Source: Aedes albopictus
Lineage: Eukaryota; Arthropoda; Insecta; Diptera; Culicidae
Length of the DNA: 64,000 nt
Direction of reading: 5' to 3'
Assembly (NCBI RefSeq): GCF_035046485.1
Contig: NC_085138.1
Span: 92,859,266-92,923,265 of the forward strand
Part shown: positions 46,851 through 57,929 of the stretch, in pieces
Position numbering within the stretch: the stretch's first letter is position 1
How the letters are laid out: each line of letters starts with the position of its first letter
Program-made: the position numbers and the translations under genes
The notes under the pieces: model-generated
What the model was told of the DNA's origin: nothing
Database searches by the model: none
Seen by the model: only the letters and a program-made list of their open reading frames with translations

Positions 46851-48539
46851 CATTTAGCAAAGATTTTTAAAAATTAATTGTAAATTTTATTTAAAAAAAT
46901 CGTTGCTTAGCATTTTTTTCGAGGAAGATCCTAATTGTCAATCCATCATAACTTTTTTCAACGTTTAAAAAAACCTATGTTTTGAAGAATTTTCAAGCAT
47001 TAATATATTGTTGATAAATGCTCAAAAATTCAACTCGGTTCACTGATTTCCGAGATATGACAGCTCAAAAATTAGTTGTCTAAAAAATAGTGTTTTACGA
47101 TAACAGTTCTACCTTCGCGAAAGATTAACCAATCGAGCTCAAATTTGTACCACTGATGCACATATAATAGGTTGGCAAACAGTCAAAATTTTAGAATGTT
47201 TGATGAACTTTTTGAAAAGTTACAGCATGTTGAACTTTTTTGTGAGAGAACAAAAAGTTGCCTATCCCAAACATTTTCGCCACCCCCTGTACAACAAAGT
47301 TGGCTATCGAATAATAATGCCTCTCACTATAATAGTTATTACTTAATGAAGAAAACCCCGATGTTTCTTAAAGTTGGACCATTGATAGATAACTTTCAGT
47401 AAACATTTGAGAATTTTTGATGTCGAAAAGTTCAAAAAGTTACAGTTAGTGTACCATTTTTTTTGAAATGTGAAAAGTTTACCTGTCCCGATAATTTTGT
47501 CTATCACCTGTAGTTGAAAATAGTGCGTAAAGTTTGTTGTTTGTCATGCTTTTGAACAAGTATACTCCGAATTTACCAGTTGTTCGTCCGTTTGTCCAAT
47601 GTCCGCCACATCCGACTAACCTACACACAAGCATCCGCCACCAGCCGCGACAGAATAACGAATTTGATCTATTTAGCCCCATTATCTGCTTGTCACAATC
47701 TGTCCGAATGACGACGCCTCTTGTTGCACCAACCCGCATATGCCTACATGTACACACACATGTATGTACGTATATGTAACCGGGAAGTGCTGATGTCCGG
47801 CAGGAACCAGGCCGTCGATGTGCCCGGATGAGAGTTGTTTGTATTTGCATATTTCCCACCCGCACCAATTAAGGTTATCAATCGGAACGCATTTTTTTTT
47901 CGACGACACGCGTGCGTGGCAGTTGGGGTCGTTTGTGACGGAGAATAATTGAATTAATGATGCTCCATATTGCCAATCTATTGGTTGAACATGGTGCTTT
48001 TGGGATGAAAGGCATCAACAAATGGGGCATGGCCGTGTTTTCCCTCGGTAACTGCGTTTGTAATGATTGTGGTTACTGACAACGGTTTTCGTTTGAATTT
48101 GGCTTTATGAAAGCTACATTCGGTTCTTAAAACTTCTCGTACTTTTTCTTCCAGGCGCAACATGGCCATTGGAACAAAGCCTGTTCACGGCGTGTGTATG
48201 GGAAAAGTTTATAACAAAAAAATAGGCATCGTCAAATTTTTCGCTATTCAAAAATAGAGGCTTTCAGCTTTCATTTGCAGGGTCCCTCAAAAAAATCCAC
48301 CGAGGGATCCCGAACAACTTTTTCAGAATACTGTTTTTCCCCATACAAAATGCACGGTTCCAAATTAATCCCTATTTCTACTTAACAAACATACCCAATT
48401 TTTGTATGAAAAAGTTCCCCCGATGGAATATTTCGATGTTGGGCTTGAATGAAAGCTGGTAGCGTCAACTTTTACGTAGCGTAAAAATTAGCGATGCCCA
48501 TTTTTTTGTAATAAATTTGTTCTACCAGATACACCGTGC
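46851..48539. other. No gene seen
   Basis: The left part is AT-rich and resembles old transposon sequence (AAAAGTTACAG words at 47215 and 47435). The part at 47530-48180 is more complex, possibly unique DNA, with small ACACACATGTATG-type runs near 47750. No exon structure is convincing. Confidence 0.4.
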
Positions 48540-48757
48540 TGTTTCTTAGCTCAGCAGTGTTATATGAGCACGTTCACAGTTTTTAACTGAGACCTTCCTG
48601 ATCCAATGACCATTTTGCATGTGTGTATCGCGGGCAGGCTCAAAGATACTCTATGCCCGGAAGTTAAGGAAATTTCCATTACGGAAAGTTTCTGGGCCGA
48701 CCGGGAATCGAACCCGTCACTCTCGGCATGGCCATCCGTGCGCTACATGGGCCTTAT
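48540..48757 (-). mobile_element. Feilai-like tRNA-derived SINE
   Basis: On the minus strand, GTGACGGGTTCGATTCCCGG (box B), GGGCATAGAGTATCTTTGAG, CAAAATGGTCATTGG and a CTGAGCTAAG tail appear in order. Confidence 0.7.
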
Positions 48758-49153
48758 AAAAAAAAACTTCTGGCACATTTAGTTGAAAAAAGTGAACTTC
48801 CACAGCCATGGTATGCTCCACAGGTAACAAGTTTCCACAGAAAGAAACAACCCAAATAAAGCCGATAATTGGATCGAAAAATAATGATCACATACGAACG
48901 AAACCTTTCCCAATACTATTTGCGGAAATCGCTTGCTTAACGACCGTCCACGTGTAATCTATAATCATATTAAATACATATGTGTGTGATGTGGAGTCCA
49001 AAATGCCTTCCAGTCAAACCGGATTTCATAAATATAAAGCCTCGTTTTTGGGCGATTCAAATTGTGGACGGGGGCGTATGTCGTGGGGTCATGTGGTCCA
49101 CACGTGCACTCCGATGATTCGCCTCCGGGGTCGAATCTGGTGAAAAATACGCC
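48758..49153. other. Unique sequence beside the foldback element
   Basis: Moderately complex sequence with no feature recognised; the foldback element begins at its right edge. Confidence 0.4.
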
Positions 49154-49416
49154 TTAACCTTCTTCGGGCATTGAAAAAAAGTTACGAATAATGCATTGGG
49201 GTCATTATGACCCAGAAAATCAAACTCTTATAGAATGATGATTGTTTCACCAATTCAAATAACCAAAGTCTTATTTGATAGATAATTACGTCAAGAATGT
49301 GTTGATATGTTGAAATAGTGGTTCCGGGATCATTGGCCACCGGGAATCTGCTACACAGGGCACCATGTCGGGCATGTGGGATAGCACTACATTTTGCCAG
49401 TAGTTGTGGAATATCT

Positions 49417-50100
49417 CGCATTCTGGACCACTTAGAAGGATACAGTCTTCGGCAAAGTTGCTCAGAATACTAAGAGCTTTCACATAGGAAACAATTTAGT
49501 TCGAGAATCACTCACTGCGTGGCGCTAGTGTTCCAATAAGCTTCCAGTTCAGTCTGAATGTCGTATATCTCGCGTTCTGGACTACCTAGAAGGATACTGT
49601 CTTCGGCAAAGTTGCTCAGAAGACTAAGAGCTTTCACATAGGAAACAATTTAGTTCGAGAATCACTCCCTGCGTGGCGCTGGCGCTAGTGTTCCTATAAG
49701 CTTCCAGTTCAGTCTGAATGTCGTATATCTCGCGTTCTAGACCACCTAGAAGGATACTGTCTTCGGCAAAGTTGCTCAGAAGACTAAGAGCATTTACATA
49801 GGAAATAATTTAATTCGAGAATCACTCACTGCGTGGCGCTAGTGTTCCTAAAAGTTTCCAGTTCAGTCTGAACGTCGTATATCTCGCGTTCTGGACCACC
49901 TAGAAGGATAATGTCTTTGGCAAAGTTGCTCAGAAGACTAAGAGCTTTCACATAGGAAACAATTTAGTTCGAGAACCACTCACTGCGTGGCGCTAATGTT
50001 CCTATAAGCTTCCAGTTCAGTCTGAACGTCGTATATCTCGCGTTCTAGACCACCTCGCGATCTGAACCACTTAGAAGGATACTGTCTAGGGAAAAAATGA
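49417..50100 (+). repeat. 154-bp tandem subrepeats, left arm (about 4 copies)
   Basis: The word CGCGTTCTGG or CGCATTCTGG starts units at 49417, 49571, 49731, 49885 and 50039. The 160-bp unit contains a 6-bp GGCGCT duplication. Each unit also contains GGAAACAATTTAGTTCGAG and GCGTGGCGCTAGTGTTCC. Confidence 0.9.
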
Positions 50101-50129
50101 TCGAAAGACTAATAGCTTCCGCATAGGAA

Positions 50130-51425
50130 ACAATTTAGTTCAAAACGGAATCTACTTCAGGATTCCCTTGTGAAATTTCAGTAGCAATTCCTTTGGAAAG
50201 TCGTTCGATAATTTCTTGAGGGTGCCTTCAGCTATTTCAACATTCAAACGTATTTGGAAATTGCTTCTTGAAATATTCTGAATTTTAATTTTTGATGGTC
50301 TTCTTGAAAATACCTTGATTTTTTGAAATTCTTAAGGTAATTCCGATGAGCTTTTCTCCGGCCATGTCATTGTGTTTTTTTATTTTGTGAGGAGTATCTA
50401 ATTGAATTTACAAAGTAAAAACAAACGAAATTCTGTAAGGATTTTCTAAAGGAGTTTCCAATGCTGAAAGAATACTGAAGAAATTTTTAAAAATTCAATT
50501 TTGCAAAGAGCTGTCGAAAGAATAACAAAAGTAATTGTCAGCTAAATTTCCAAAGGGATTGCAGATAAAACTTCCAAAGAAAGCCGGTATGAACCTGCCT
50601 ACTGCAGAAAATTCCCGAATAAGGAGATAAAAAAAAACTTCCAAAGAATTTGATAAAGGAAATCCCGTAAGAGTTGCCTGATAAATTTGCACACCTTCTT
50701 CAGCCAAAGACCACAGACTGTATATAACTTACACTAGACAACGGATTGCATGTAAGACTGTAAGATATCCAGTGGCTCAATGAAGAATTTTCCGTTTGGC
50801 GAAAGTTTTCTTCCGACCGGGATGGGAATCGAACCCACAATTCGTGGCTTACAATACGCCTAAAAGGCTGGCGTTACTAACAGTACAATCACGAACCCCA
50901 CAGTTATGCTGTAGGTATTTTCAAATATAATAACTTCAATCAATTTCCAATATTACTGCTGAGAAATTTCCAAAAGATTTATCGAACAAAATTTCAAAGA
51001 ATTGCCGAAATAGAAAACCCAAAAAAATTTATATGAAGTTTTGGATCAAATCCACTAAATATTGCTAAAGGATTTTCAAAGAATTTGCTGAAGAAATTGC
51101 GCCAAAAGGAAATTCGAAATGTTTTCGCAGGGTTACTTTTACGGAATTCGCCAAAACGATTTGCAAAAGAAATACCGAATCAGTAAGAATTGGCACATAT
51201 GTTTCCAAAAGAATGTTACAAATATTCCCAAAGTAATAAGCATAGGGTTTTTCAATTGAATTGTAAAAAAAAAAACAAAAAGAACTTTCAGACGGGATTC
51301 CCAAAGAAATTTCCGTAGAAGAAATTTTTTGAAAAAGTCCACAAAGCCATTGCCGAAGCATATGTTGCATAAGTTCCCAAAAAATCTTGAAAACTTTCAC
51401 CAAAGAATTTTTTTTATCTATTCGT
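50130..51425. repeat. Decayed about 24-bp repeat inside the foldback loop
   Basis: Plus-polarity words occur at 50130-50290 and minus-polarity, purine-rich words at 50440-51425 (GGAAATTCG, CCAAAGAAATTTCC). A tRNA-like fragment interrupts it at 50755-50905. Confidence 0.5.
50755..50905 (-). mobile_element. tRNA-like SINE fragment
   Basis: On the minus strand GGTTCGTGATTGTACTGTTAG leads to GTGGGTTCGATTCCCATCCC (box B), then GGTCGG. The body is short and not clearly Feilai. Confidence 0.45.
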
Positions 51426-51824
51426 ATATTTGGAAGGCTCAAACGCCACATGGGCATAACTGAGCCGAAATCTTTTGTTAATACATTGATTTTACATTTT
51501 TCAATTTATTACTGCCTTAAAACTATGTTAGTTTGGGAAGCCGAAGTACTCGCGGCTGTTTCGAGGTTAAGGATTGAAAATAAAATTGGGAAGGATGGAT
51601 TTATGGGTTTAAAACAAAATGTTTTGCTTACTTATTCTGAAAACATTGATGGGACAAATTGTCCATATCTGTAACGGAACCAAAAAGAAAGGACTTTATC
51701 GGAAGACAACGACAAGAAGGGGACAAACGGAAGGCGGGCGACGACAGACAGGGGCGAACAACAAAACCAAAAGGCGGACAACGAAAACAAGGTACATAAT
51801 ACATCAAACTCTGACAACAACACG

Positions 51825-52034
51825 TTACAAAAGCTGGTAAATCAGGTTCATGCATTCCAAATCAAGTCCTGCCAACACTTCTCTAACGGGTTTCTGTTGT
51901 TTTCCTCGGACCCGGAGAATTTCATGCAGCTCAAATCTGACCTCAGGAATTGCTGCACAGATATCCAAAGTCGTAACTGAAAAAACTGCATGACCCGAGA
52001 TTAAACTGACAGCTCCAAAGAACACAAGTACCAC
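51825..52034 (-). CDS. Possible exon of a small secreted protein
   Basis: The frame has 70 codons. It opens with a hydrophobic stretch (VLVFFGAVSLISGHA) that looks like a signal peptide, with a plausible cleavage after GHA. A mixed charged region with two cysteines follows (TLDICAAIPEVRFELHEIL, then GLDLECMNLIYQLL). Composition and codon use are more protein-like than in neighbouring repeats. The first codon is GTG, so if real it would begin in an upstream exon or be a fragment. It ends in TAA with no obvious splice donor. It lies within the loop of the foldback element, so it may be a captured piece. I do not recognise the family. Confidence 0.35.
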   Translation of the reverse strand: MVLVFFGAVSLISGHAVFSVTTLDICAAIPEVRFELHEILRVRGKQQKPVREVLAGLDLECMNLIYQLL

Positions 52035-52156
52035 GTTGTGAGAAAATTTTGAAATAAACTTTCAATGTAAAAGCTTCTTTTCTTCTTGGAAGGTTTTACA
52101 AACATAGTAACACGGATACACAACGATTATATCAAGCTTTCAGCTACTAAGAACAA

Positions 52157-52367
52157 TACACCCCAAAAATTTTTAACTAAAATTTGCCGAGTTAAAAGTT
52201 TTAGCAAAATATTTGTGAAAATTCAGCAAGGTTTGTTGATTTGTTCAGTCAAATCTACTGATCACCATCAACGTTTTGCTGTAACTCAGCAAATTTTGCC
52301 GAAAGTTCAGTGAAAAAGCTTAATCTTTCAGCTCATCAAAATTTGGCTGAAAGCGTCTTGGTGTGTA
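52157..52367. mobile_element. MITE (211 bp)
   Basis: The left end TACACCCCAAAAA and the right end TTGGTGTGTA are inverted, and imperfect complementarity continues inward (AAAATTTGCCGAG against CTGAAAG/AAATTTGGCTG). A TA duplication is plausible. It abuts the right arm of the foldback element. Confidence 0.6.
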
Positions 52368-53450
52368 GCATCACATCATGAAAACTCTTAGTCTTCTGAG
52401 TAACTTGGTCGAAGACAGTATCCTTCTAAGTGGTAGAGAGCGCGAGATATACGACGTTCAGACTGAACTGGAAGCTCCTAAGAACACTAGCACCACGCAG
52501 TGAGTAATTTTTGAACTATTTTTTTCCTATGTAAAAGCTCTTAGTCTTCTGAGCAACTTTGCCGAAGACAGTATCTTCCTAAGTGGTCCAGATCACGAGA
52601 TATACGGCATGTAGACTGAATTGGAAACTCCTAAGAACAATAGCGCCACGCAGTGAGTGATTCTCGAACTGAATTGTTTACTATGTGAAAGCTTTTAGTG
52701 TTCTGAGCAACTTTGTCGAAGACAGTATCCTTCTAGGTGGTCCAGAACGCGAGATATACGACGTTCAGACCGAACTGGAAGCTCATAGGAACACTAGCAC
52801 CATGCAGTGAGTGATTCTCAAAATAAATTGTTTTCTATGCGAAAGGTTTTAGTCTTCTGAGTGACTTTGCCGAAGACAGTATCCTTCTAAGTGGTCCAGA
52901 ACACGAGATATACGACGTTCAGACTGAACTTTTGCCTTTTAGGTGATCCAGAACGCGAGATATACGACGTTCAGACTGAACTGGAACCTTATAGAAACAC
53001 TAGCGCCACGCAGTGAGTGATTTTCGAACTAAATTGTTATCTATGTGAATGCTCTTAGTCTTCTGAGCAACTTTGCCGAAGACAGTATCCTTCTAGATGG
53101 TCTAGAACGCGAGATATACGACGTTCATACTGAACTGGAAGCTCATAGGAACACTAGCGCCACGTAGTGAGTGATTTTCGAACTAAATTGTTTCCTATGT
53201 GAAAGCTCTTAGTCTTCTGAGCAACTTTGCCGAAGACAGTATCCTTCTAGGTAGTCCAGAACGCGAGATATACGAATTTCAGACTGAACTGGAAGCTTAT
53301 AGGAACACTAGCGCCACGCAGTGAGTGATTCTCGAACTAAATTGTTTCCTATGTGAAAGCTCTTAGTCTTCTGAGCAACTTTGCCGAAGACAGTATCCTT
53401 CTAAGTGGTCCAGAATGCGAGATATTCCACAACTACTGGCAAAATGTAGT
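52368..53450 (-). repeat. 154-bp tandem subrepeats, right arm (about 7 copies)
   Basis: These are complements of the left-arm units. GAGATATACGACGTTCAGAC-like words occur near 52446, 52599, 52751, 52907, 52960, 53109 and 53266. A partial unit (52907-52960) indicates unequal exchange. Copy number exceeds the left arm. Confidence 0.9.
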
Positions 53451-53834
53451 GCTATCCCACATGTCCGACATGGTGCCCTGTGTTGCAGATTCCCGGTGGC
53501 CAATGATCCCGGAACCACTATTTCAACATATCAACACATTCTTGACGTAATTATCTATCAAATAAGACTTTGGTCATTTGAATTGGTGAAAAAATCATCA
53601 TTCTATAAGAGTTTGATTTTCTGGGTCATAATGACCCCAATGCATTATTCGTAACTTTTTTTGTGGCGCCATTTTGGTTTCACCTTAAGAAAAATTTTTT
53701 TTTTCAAAAGACTCGTTTCTGCAAAATATTAAAAGTCAAGAAGTTTCATTACGATAAGTTAACTAACAAAAGAGATATTAATGCTTGAAATCGCGTTTTG
53801 GGTCATAATGACCCTAATGCACGACGAAGGTTAA

Positions 53835-54449
53835 TGATTTACCGTAAAGGTGACATGTAATTTCGAAATAATGTAGTATAAAAATAAAGTAAGCATACAA
53901 TTTGCATTTGCATATTTCTTTGAACTTTTTCAATATACTAGGAAAGCTCGTTTTGAGTATCTGTGTATATGGGTAGTTTAAAAACCTTAATGGCAACTGT
54001 ACGCACCCAACGAGTACAGAGCAGACTGACGAAAGCTTCAAAAAACTGTTTTGAATATTCCTTCTCATTTTTTTTTACAAAAGCTGTCTTTGAAAAATCC
54101 TCCAAGGGAGCATCCATAAATGAAAAGGCGCTTTTTAGGGGGGATGGGGGAGTCCGGAATTGTGTGAACAGCCATGTTTAAGGTATGGAAAAATATGTTA
54201 CGAGCAAGGAGGGGGAGCATGAAATCTGTCAACAAATGCTATGTCATTTATGGACGCTCGCCAAGGACTCCATCAAAAGTTTCTCCAAAACCATCCAGGT
54301 AATCTGGATACCTTTAGAAATTCTTCATAAGTTTCCAACAGAAAATCTTCTAAGAATTTTGAGAAATGTATACCGGGATGTTTTCAGAAGGATTCCTCAA
54401 AAGTTCCTACAGATTTTTCATCAGAAATACCTCTCGAGATTTTTCTAGA
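53835..54449. other. AT-rich flank with some decayed repeat words
   Basis: No gene is seen. Plus-polarity repeat words occur at 54260-54445. The last 8 bases, TTTCTAGA, are the left target copy of the next hAT element. Confidence 0.5.
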
Positions 54450-54623
54450 CAGGGATGGGATCATTCATTTGCAAAGAGTTACATTCACTTGCAACTATCT
54501 CAGTTCAGAAGCATGCTATAAAAAAAACAATGTATGGATGAATTTTACCTTGTAATTTTGTCTGAAAGTTTGCCGAACATCAGGGTCGCACACGCATGCC
54601 AAAGTCGTAAGCCGGTAGTAAAG

Positions 54624-54674
54624 GCAACTCTCCACGTGATGAATGTAAATTAGATTCATATCGTGGAGAGTTGC
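54624..54674. other. Strong stem-loop
   Basis: The arms GCAACTCTCCACG and CGTGGAGAGTTGC pair perfectly. After a two-base mismatch, ATGAAT pairs with ATTCAT around a loop of about 9 bases. Confidence 0.8.
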
Positions 54675-54732
54675 GTTTGCTGTATTCTTTTGACTTTATT
54701 ATTGATGCTACGCTAGTACATTGTTCTACAAA

Positions 54733-54819
54733 GTGTGTGTATGTATGTGTGTGTGTGTGTATGTATGTGTGTGTGTATGTATGTGTGTGTGTATGTATGT
54801 GTGTGTGTATGTGTGTGTA
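54733..54819 (+). repeat. TG/TATG microsatellite
   Basis: Alternating TG runs with regularly spaced TATG insertions. Frames reading it as Cys-Val or His-Thr runs are not genes. Confidence 0.95.
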
Positions 54820-54844
54820 CAAAAAAAACTCACATCACTTTTTG

Positions 54845-57160
54845 GCAGTAAACCCCAACCGATTTTAATGACCAATGATTCATTCGACGTGGAATCTGGT
54901 CCCATTGTTTCCTATTGAAAATGGTTCGAATCGGTCCAGCCGTTCCGGAGTTATGGCCATTTAGGTGTTCCGGATCGGTACCCCAGGAAGGGGCCAGATA
55001 TGAAAACGATACAAACCCATTCATGCGACACATCAAACCGCGGCCTTTTCGAAAACATGATGAATGGTAAACAGGAAAATAGTCTCGGACCATATCTGAA
55101 CCGGTAGTGTTCCGGAACCGGTTCCGGGTGACCCGCCGGAAGTGGCCAAATATGAAAGTGAACCAAACCCATACATGCGACACATCAAACAGCGGATTTT
55201 TCGATAACCTGATAAACAGTAGGCAGGAAAACATTCTCAGACCATATTTGAACCGGTAGTATTCTGGAACCGGTTCTGGGTGTTCCGCCGGAAGTGGCTA
55301 AATATGAAAATGAACCAAACCCATGCATGCGATACATCAAACAGCGGCTTTTCGACAGCCTGATGAACAGTAGGTAGGAAAATATTCTCGGACCATATAT
55401 GAACCGGTAGTGTTCCGGAACCGGTTCCTGGTGACCCGCAGGAAGTGGCCAAATATGAAAGTGAACCAAACCCATACATGCGACACATCAAACAGCGGAT
55501 TTTTCGATAACCTGATAAACAGTAGGTAGGAAGACATTCTCAGACAATATCTGAACCGGTAGTATGCCGGAACCGGTTCTGGGTGTTCCGCCGGAAGTGG
55601 CCAAATATGAAAGTAAACCAAACCCATGCATGCGATACATCAAACAGCGGCTTTTTCGATAGCCTGATGAACAGTAGGCAGGAAAACATTCTCAGACCAT
55701 ATCGGAACCGGTAGTGTTGCAGAACCGGTTCCAGATGTCACGCCGGGAGTAGCCAAGTACAAAAGTTAACCAAAACCTTACATGCGACGCAACAAAGCGC
55801 AAGCTCTTCAGGCAACCTGTTAAACGGTTAATAAAAGAAAATAGTTTCAGATCAAATTTGGAACAACCAATAGAATTCCGGAACCGGTTCCGGGTGTCCC
55901 GCAGGAAGTAGTCAAATATGAAAGTGAACCAAACCCATACATGCGACACATCAAACAGCGGATTTTTCGATAACCTGATAAACAGTAGGTAGGAAAACAT
56001 TCTCAGACAACATCTGAACCTGTAGTATGCCGGAACCGGTTCCGGATGTCCCGCCGGAAGTGGCCAAATAAAAAAGTGAACCAAATCCATGCATGCGACA
56101 CATCAAATAGCGGCATTTTCGATAACCTGATTAACGGTATGCAGGAAAATAGTCTCAGACCATATCTGAACCGGTAGTATTCCAGAACCGGTTCCGGGTG
56201 TCCCGCCGGAAGTGGCCAAATACATAAGTGAACCAAAGTAATGCATGCAACACATCAAATTGCGGCTTTTTCGAAAACCCAATGAACGATTAGCAAGAAA
56301 ATAGAACCAGACTATATTAGAAACTACCGGTAGTGTTCCGGAATCGGTTGAAGTTGTCCCGCCGGAAGTGGTCAAATGTAAAAGAGAACCAAATCCATGC
56401 ATGTGACACATCAAATCGCAGCTTTTTAGGTAATCTGATGAACGGTTAACAAAAAAAAAATCTCAGACCTCATTAGGGAAAACCAGTAGTGTTCCAAAGC
56501 CGATTCCGGGTGTCCCGCCGGAAGTGGACGAATGTGGAAGGAAACCAAACACATGCGTGCGGCTCATTAAATACCGGCTTTTTCGATAACCTGAAGAACG
56601 ATCAGCAAGAAAATAGTCTCAGATCACATTAGAGACTACCGGTAGTGTTCCAGAACCGGTTCCGGGTGCCTTGCTGGAATTGGTAAAATGTAAAAATGAT
56701 CCAAACCCATGCATGTGACACATCAATTCGTGGCTTTCTAGGAAATCGAGTGAACAGTTAGAGGAAACTAGTTTCATGCCACATTTGGGACAATTGGTAC
56801 TGTCCTGGTTCCAGATGTCTCGCCGTAAGTGGAAAAAGTAAAATTGAACCAAACTCATGCATTCGGTGCATCAAATCACGGCCTTTTCGATTACCTGATG
56901 AACGGTTAGTAAGAAAATAGGCACAGACTACATAAGTTACTACCGGTAGTGTTTGTGGTTCCGGGTGTCCCGCCGGAAGTGGCCATATACAAAAGTTAAC
57001 CAAACTAATGCATGCCACACGTCAAATCACGGCTTTTTTGATAACCTGATTACCGGTGAGCAAGTAAATAGGCTCAAACCACAATAGAGACTACCAGCAG
57101 TATTACAGAACCAACTTTGGGTGCTTTGCCGGAACTACGAAAGTGAGCAAAATCATAGCA
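54845..57160 (-). repeat. About 152-bp minisatellite, roughly 15 units
   Basis: Units share GAACCGGTTCC, CCGCCGGAAGTGG, GAACCAAACCCATGCATG and TTTTTCGATAACCTGA. Starts of the last word lie near 55197, 55500, 55963, 56116 and 56583. Units are most alike at 55050-56250 and diverge toward 57160. Minus-strand frames of 70-134 codons, containing PLPAGHPEPVP-like strings, run through parts of it but break as the period is not a multiple of 3. Confidence 0.9.
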
Positions 57161-57929
57161 AGCGATAGATATGTGTAATTGTTCTCTTCATCATGACAAA
57201 ACTAAAGTGATCTCAGAACTCATCAAATCACAACATTTCCGATTCCTACTCATCCTTACAGTCAACGTTGTATGGGAAAATTAAAATTTAATCGCAACAA
57301 CCCTGAACATTTTTTTTTTCAATCCCCTTTTGCGTCTAAAGTTACTACACAAAATTCTGATGTGACTGGTTGCGCCCTCGCGCTCTGTAATGTGGTTGAA
57401 TTTTTATTGGGATTTAGTTTGGGAAATTTCACTTGTTTGCATTTTTTTTGTTCAATTTTACATGGATCTTGTAATCAGCGATAATAAAATATAGCCTGAA
57501 GTGTACAGGAAAAACTTTGTCGACGACCCCAAAGTGATCTGTGGTTGTGAAAAAGGTTATATCTTAGCTTGTAATCATCGTCTTCATATTGATTGGCCTC
57601 CAATGACAGTGAAGGTGGTCAAGCAGTCAACTGAGTGATATTTTTAAGCTCTGCCTATACGTTGAACATAACGTCGGAATATGCGTCATCAATAAGTTTT
57701 TCTATTCAATAATGGCTTTGATAAAATTCTTGCTTTTCTCAATAAAGTATTCTTAGGATTCAGGAACACTTCGGCTCACGTCGACATCATGAGTACATAT
57801 TCGACGAGAAAGGCGCTATCACCACTAGGTGGATTAATCAGGGTTTTTTTGCTATGATATTTCTGAAGCGAGTTAACATCGAGTGAAGGCAGCTGATTGC
57901 AAATGAATGATCCCATCCCTGCTTCTAGA

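Larger units (their letters stand above)
49158..53830. mobile_element. TTAA-flanked foldback element with subrepeat arms (4673 bp)
   Basis: The ends CCTTCTTCGGGCATT and AATGCACGACGAAGG are inverted repeats, each bordered by TTAA (49154-49157 and 53831-53834). The arms (49158-50100 and 52368-53830) are complementary over about 0.9 kb and are largely built from tandem 154-bp subrepeats. The left arm lacks about 140 bp that the right arm has next to the terminus. Both arms carry the palindrome GGGTCATTATGACCC. TTAA fits piggyBac-type or Wuneng-like elements; no transposase is seen. Confidence 0.75.
54450..57921. mobile_element. Non-autonomous hAT-type element carrying a minisatellite (3472 bp)
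   Basis: The first 25 bases, starting CAGGGATGGGATCATTCATT, are perfectly repeated in inverse at the right end, with partial complementarity to about 42 bp. Flanking 8-bp copies are TTTCTAGA (54442-54449) and CTTCTAGA (57922-57929), with one mismatch. CAGGG ends and 8-bp duplications indicate hAT. The interior holds a stem-loop, a TG-rich microsatellite and a long 152-bp minisatellite; there is no transposase. Confidence 0.85.

Noticed and set aside
54830..57018. Family of minus-strand proteins with PLPAGHPEPVP-like strings
   Set aside because: They are frames through the 152-bp minisatellite; the period is not a multiple of 3 and frames break repeatedly.
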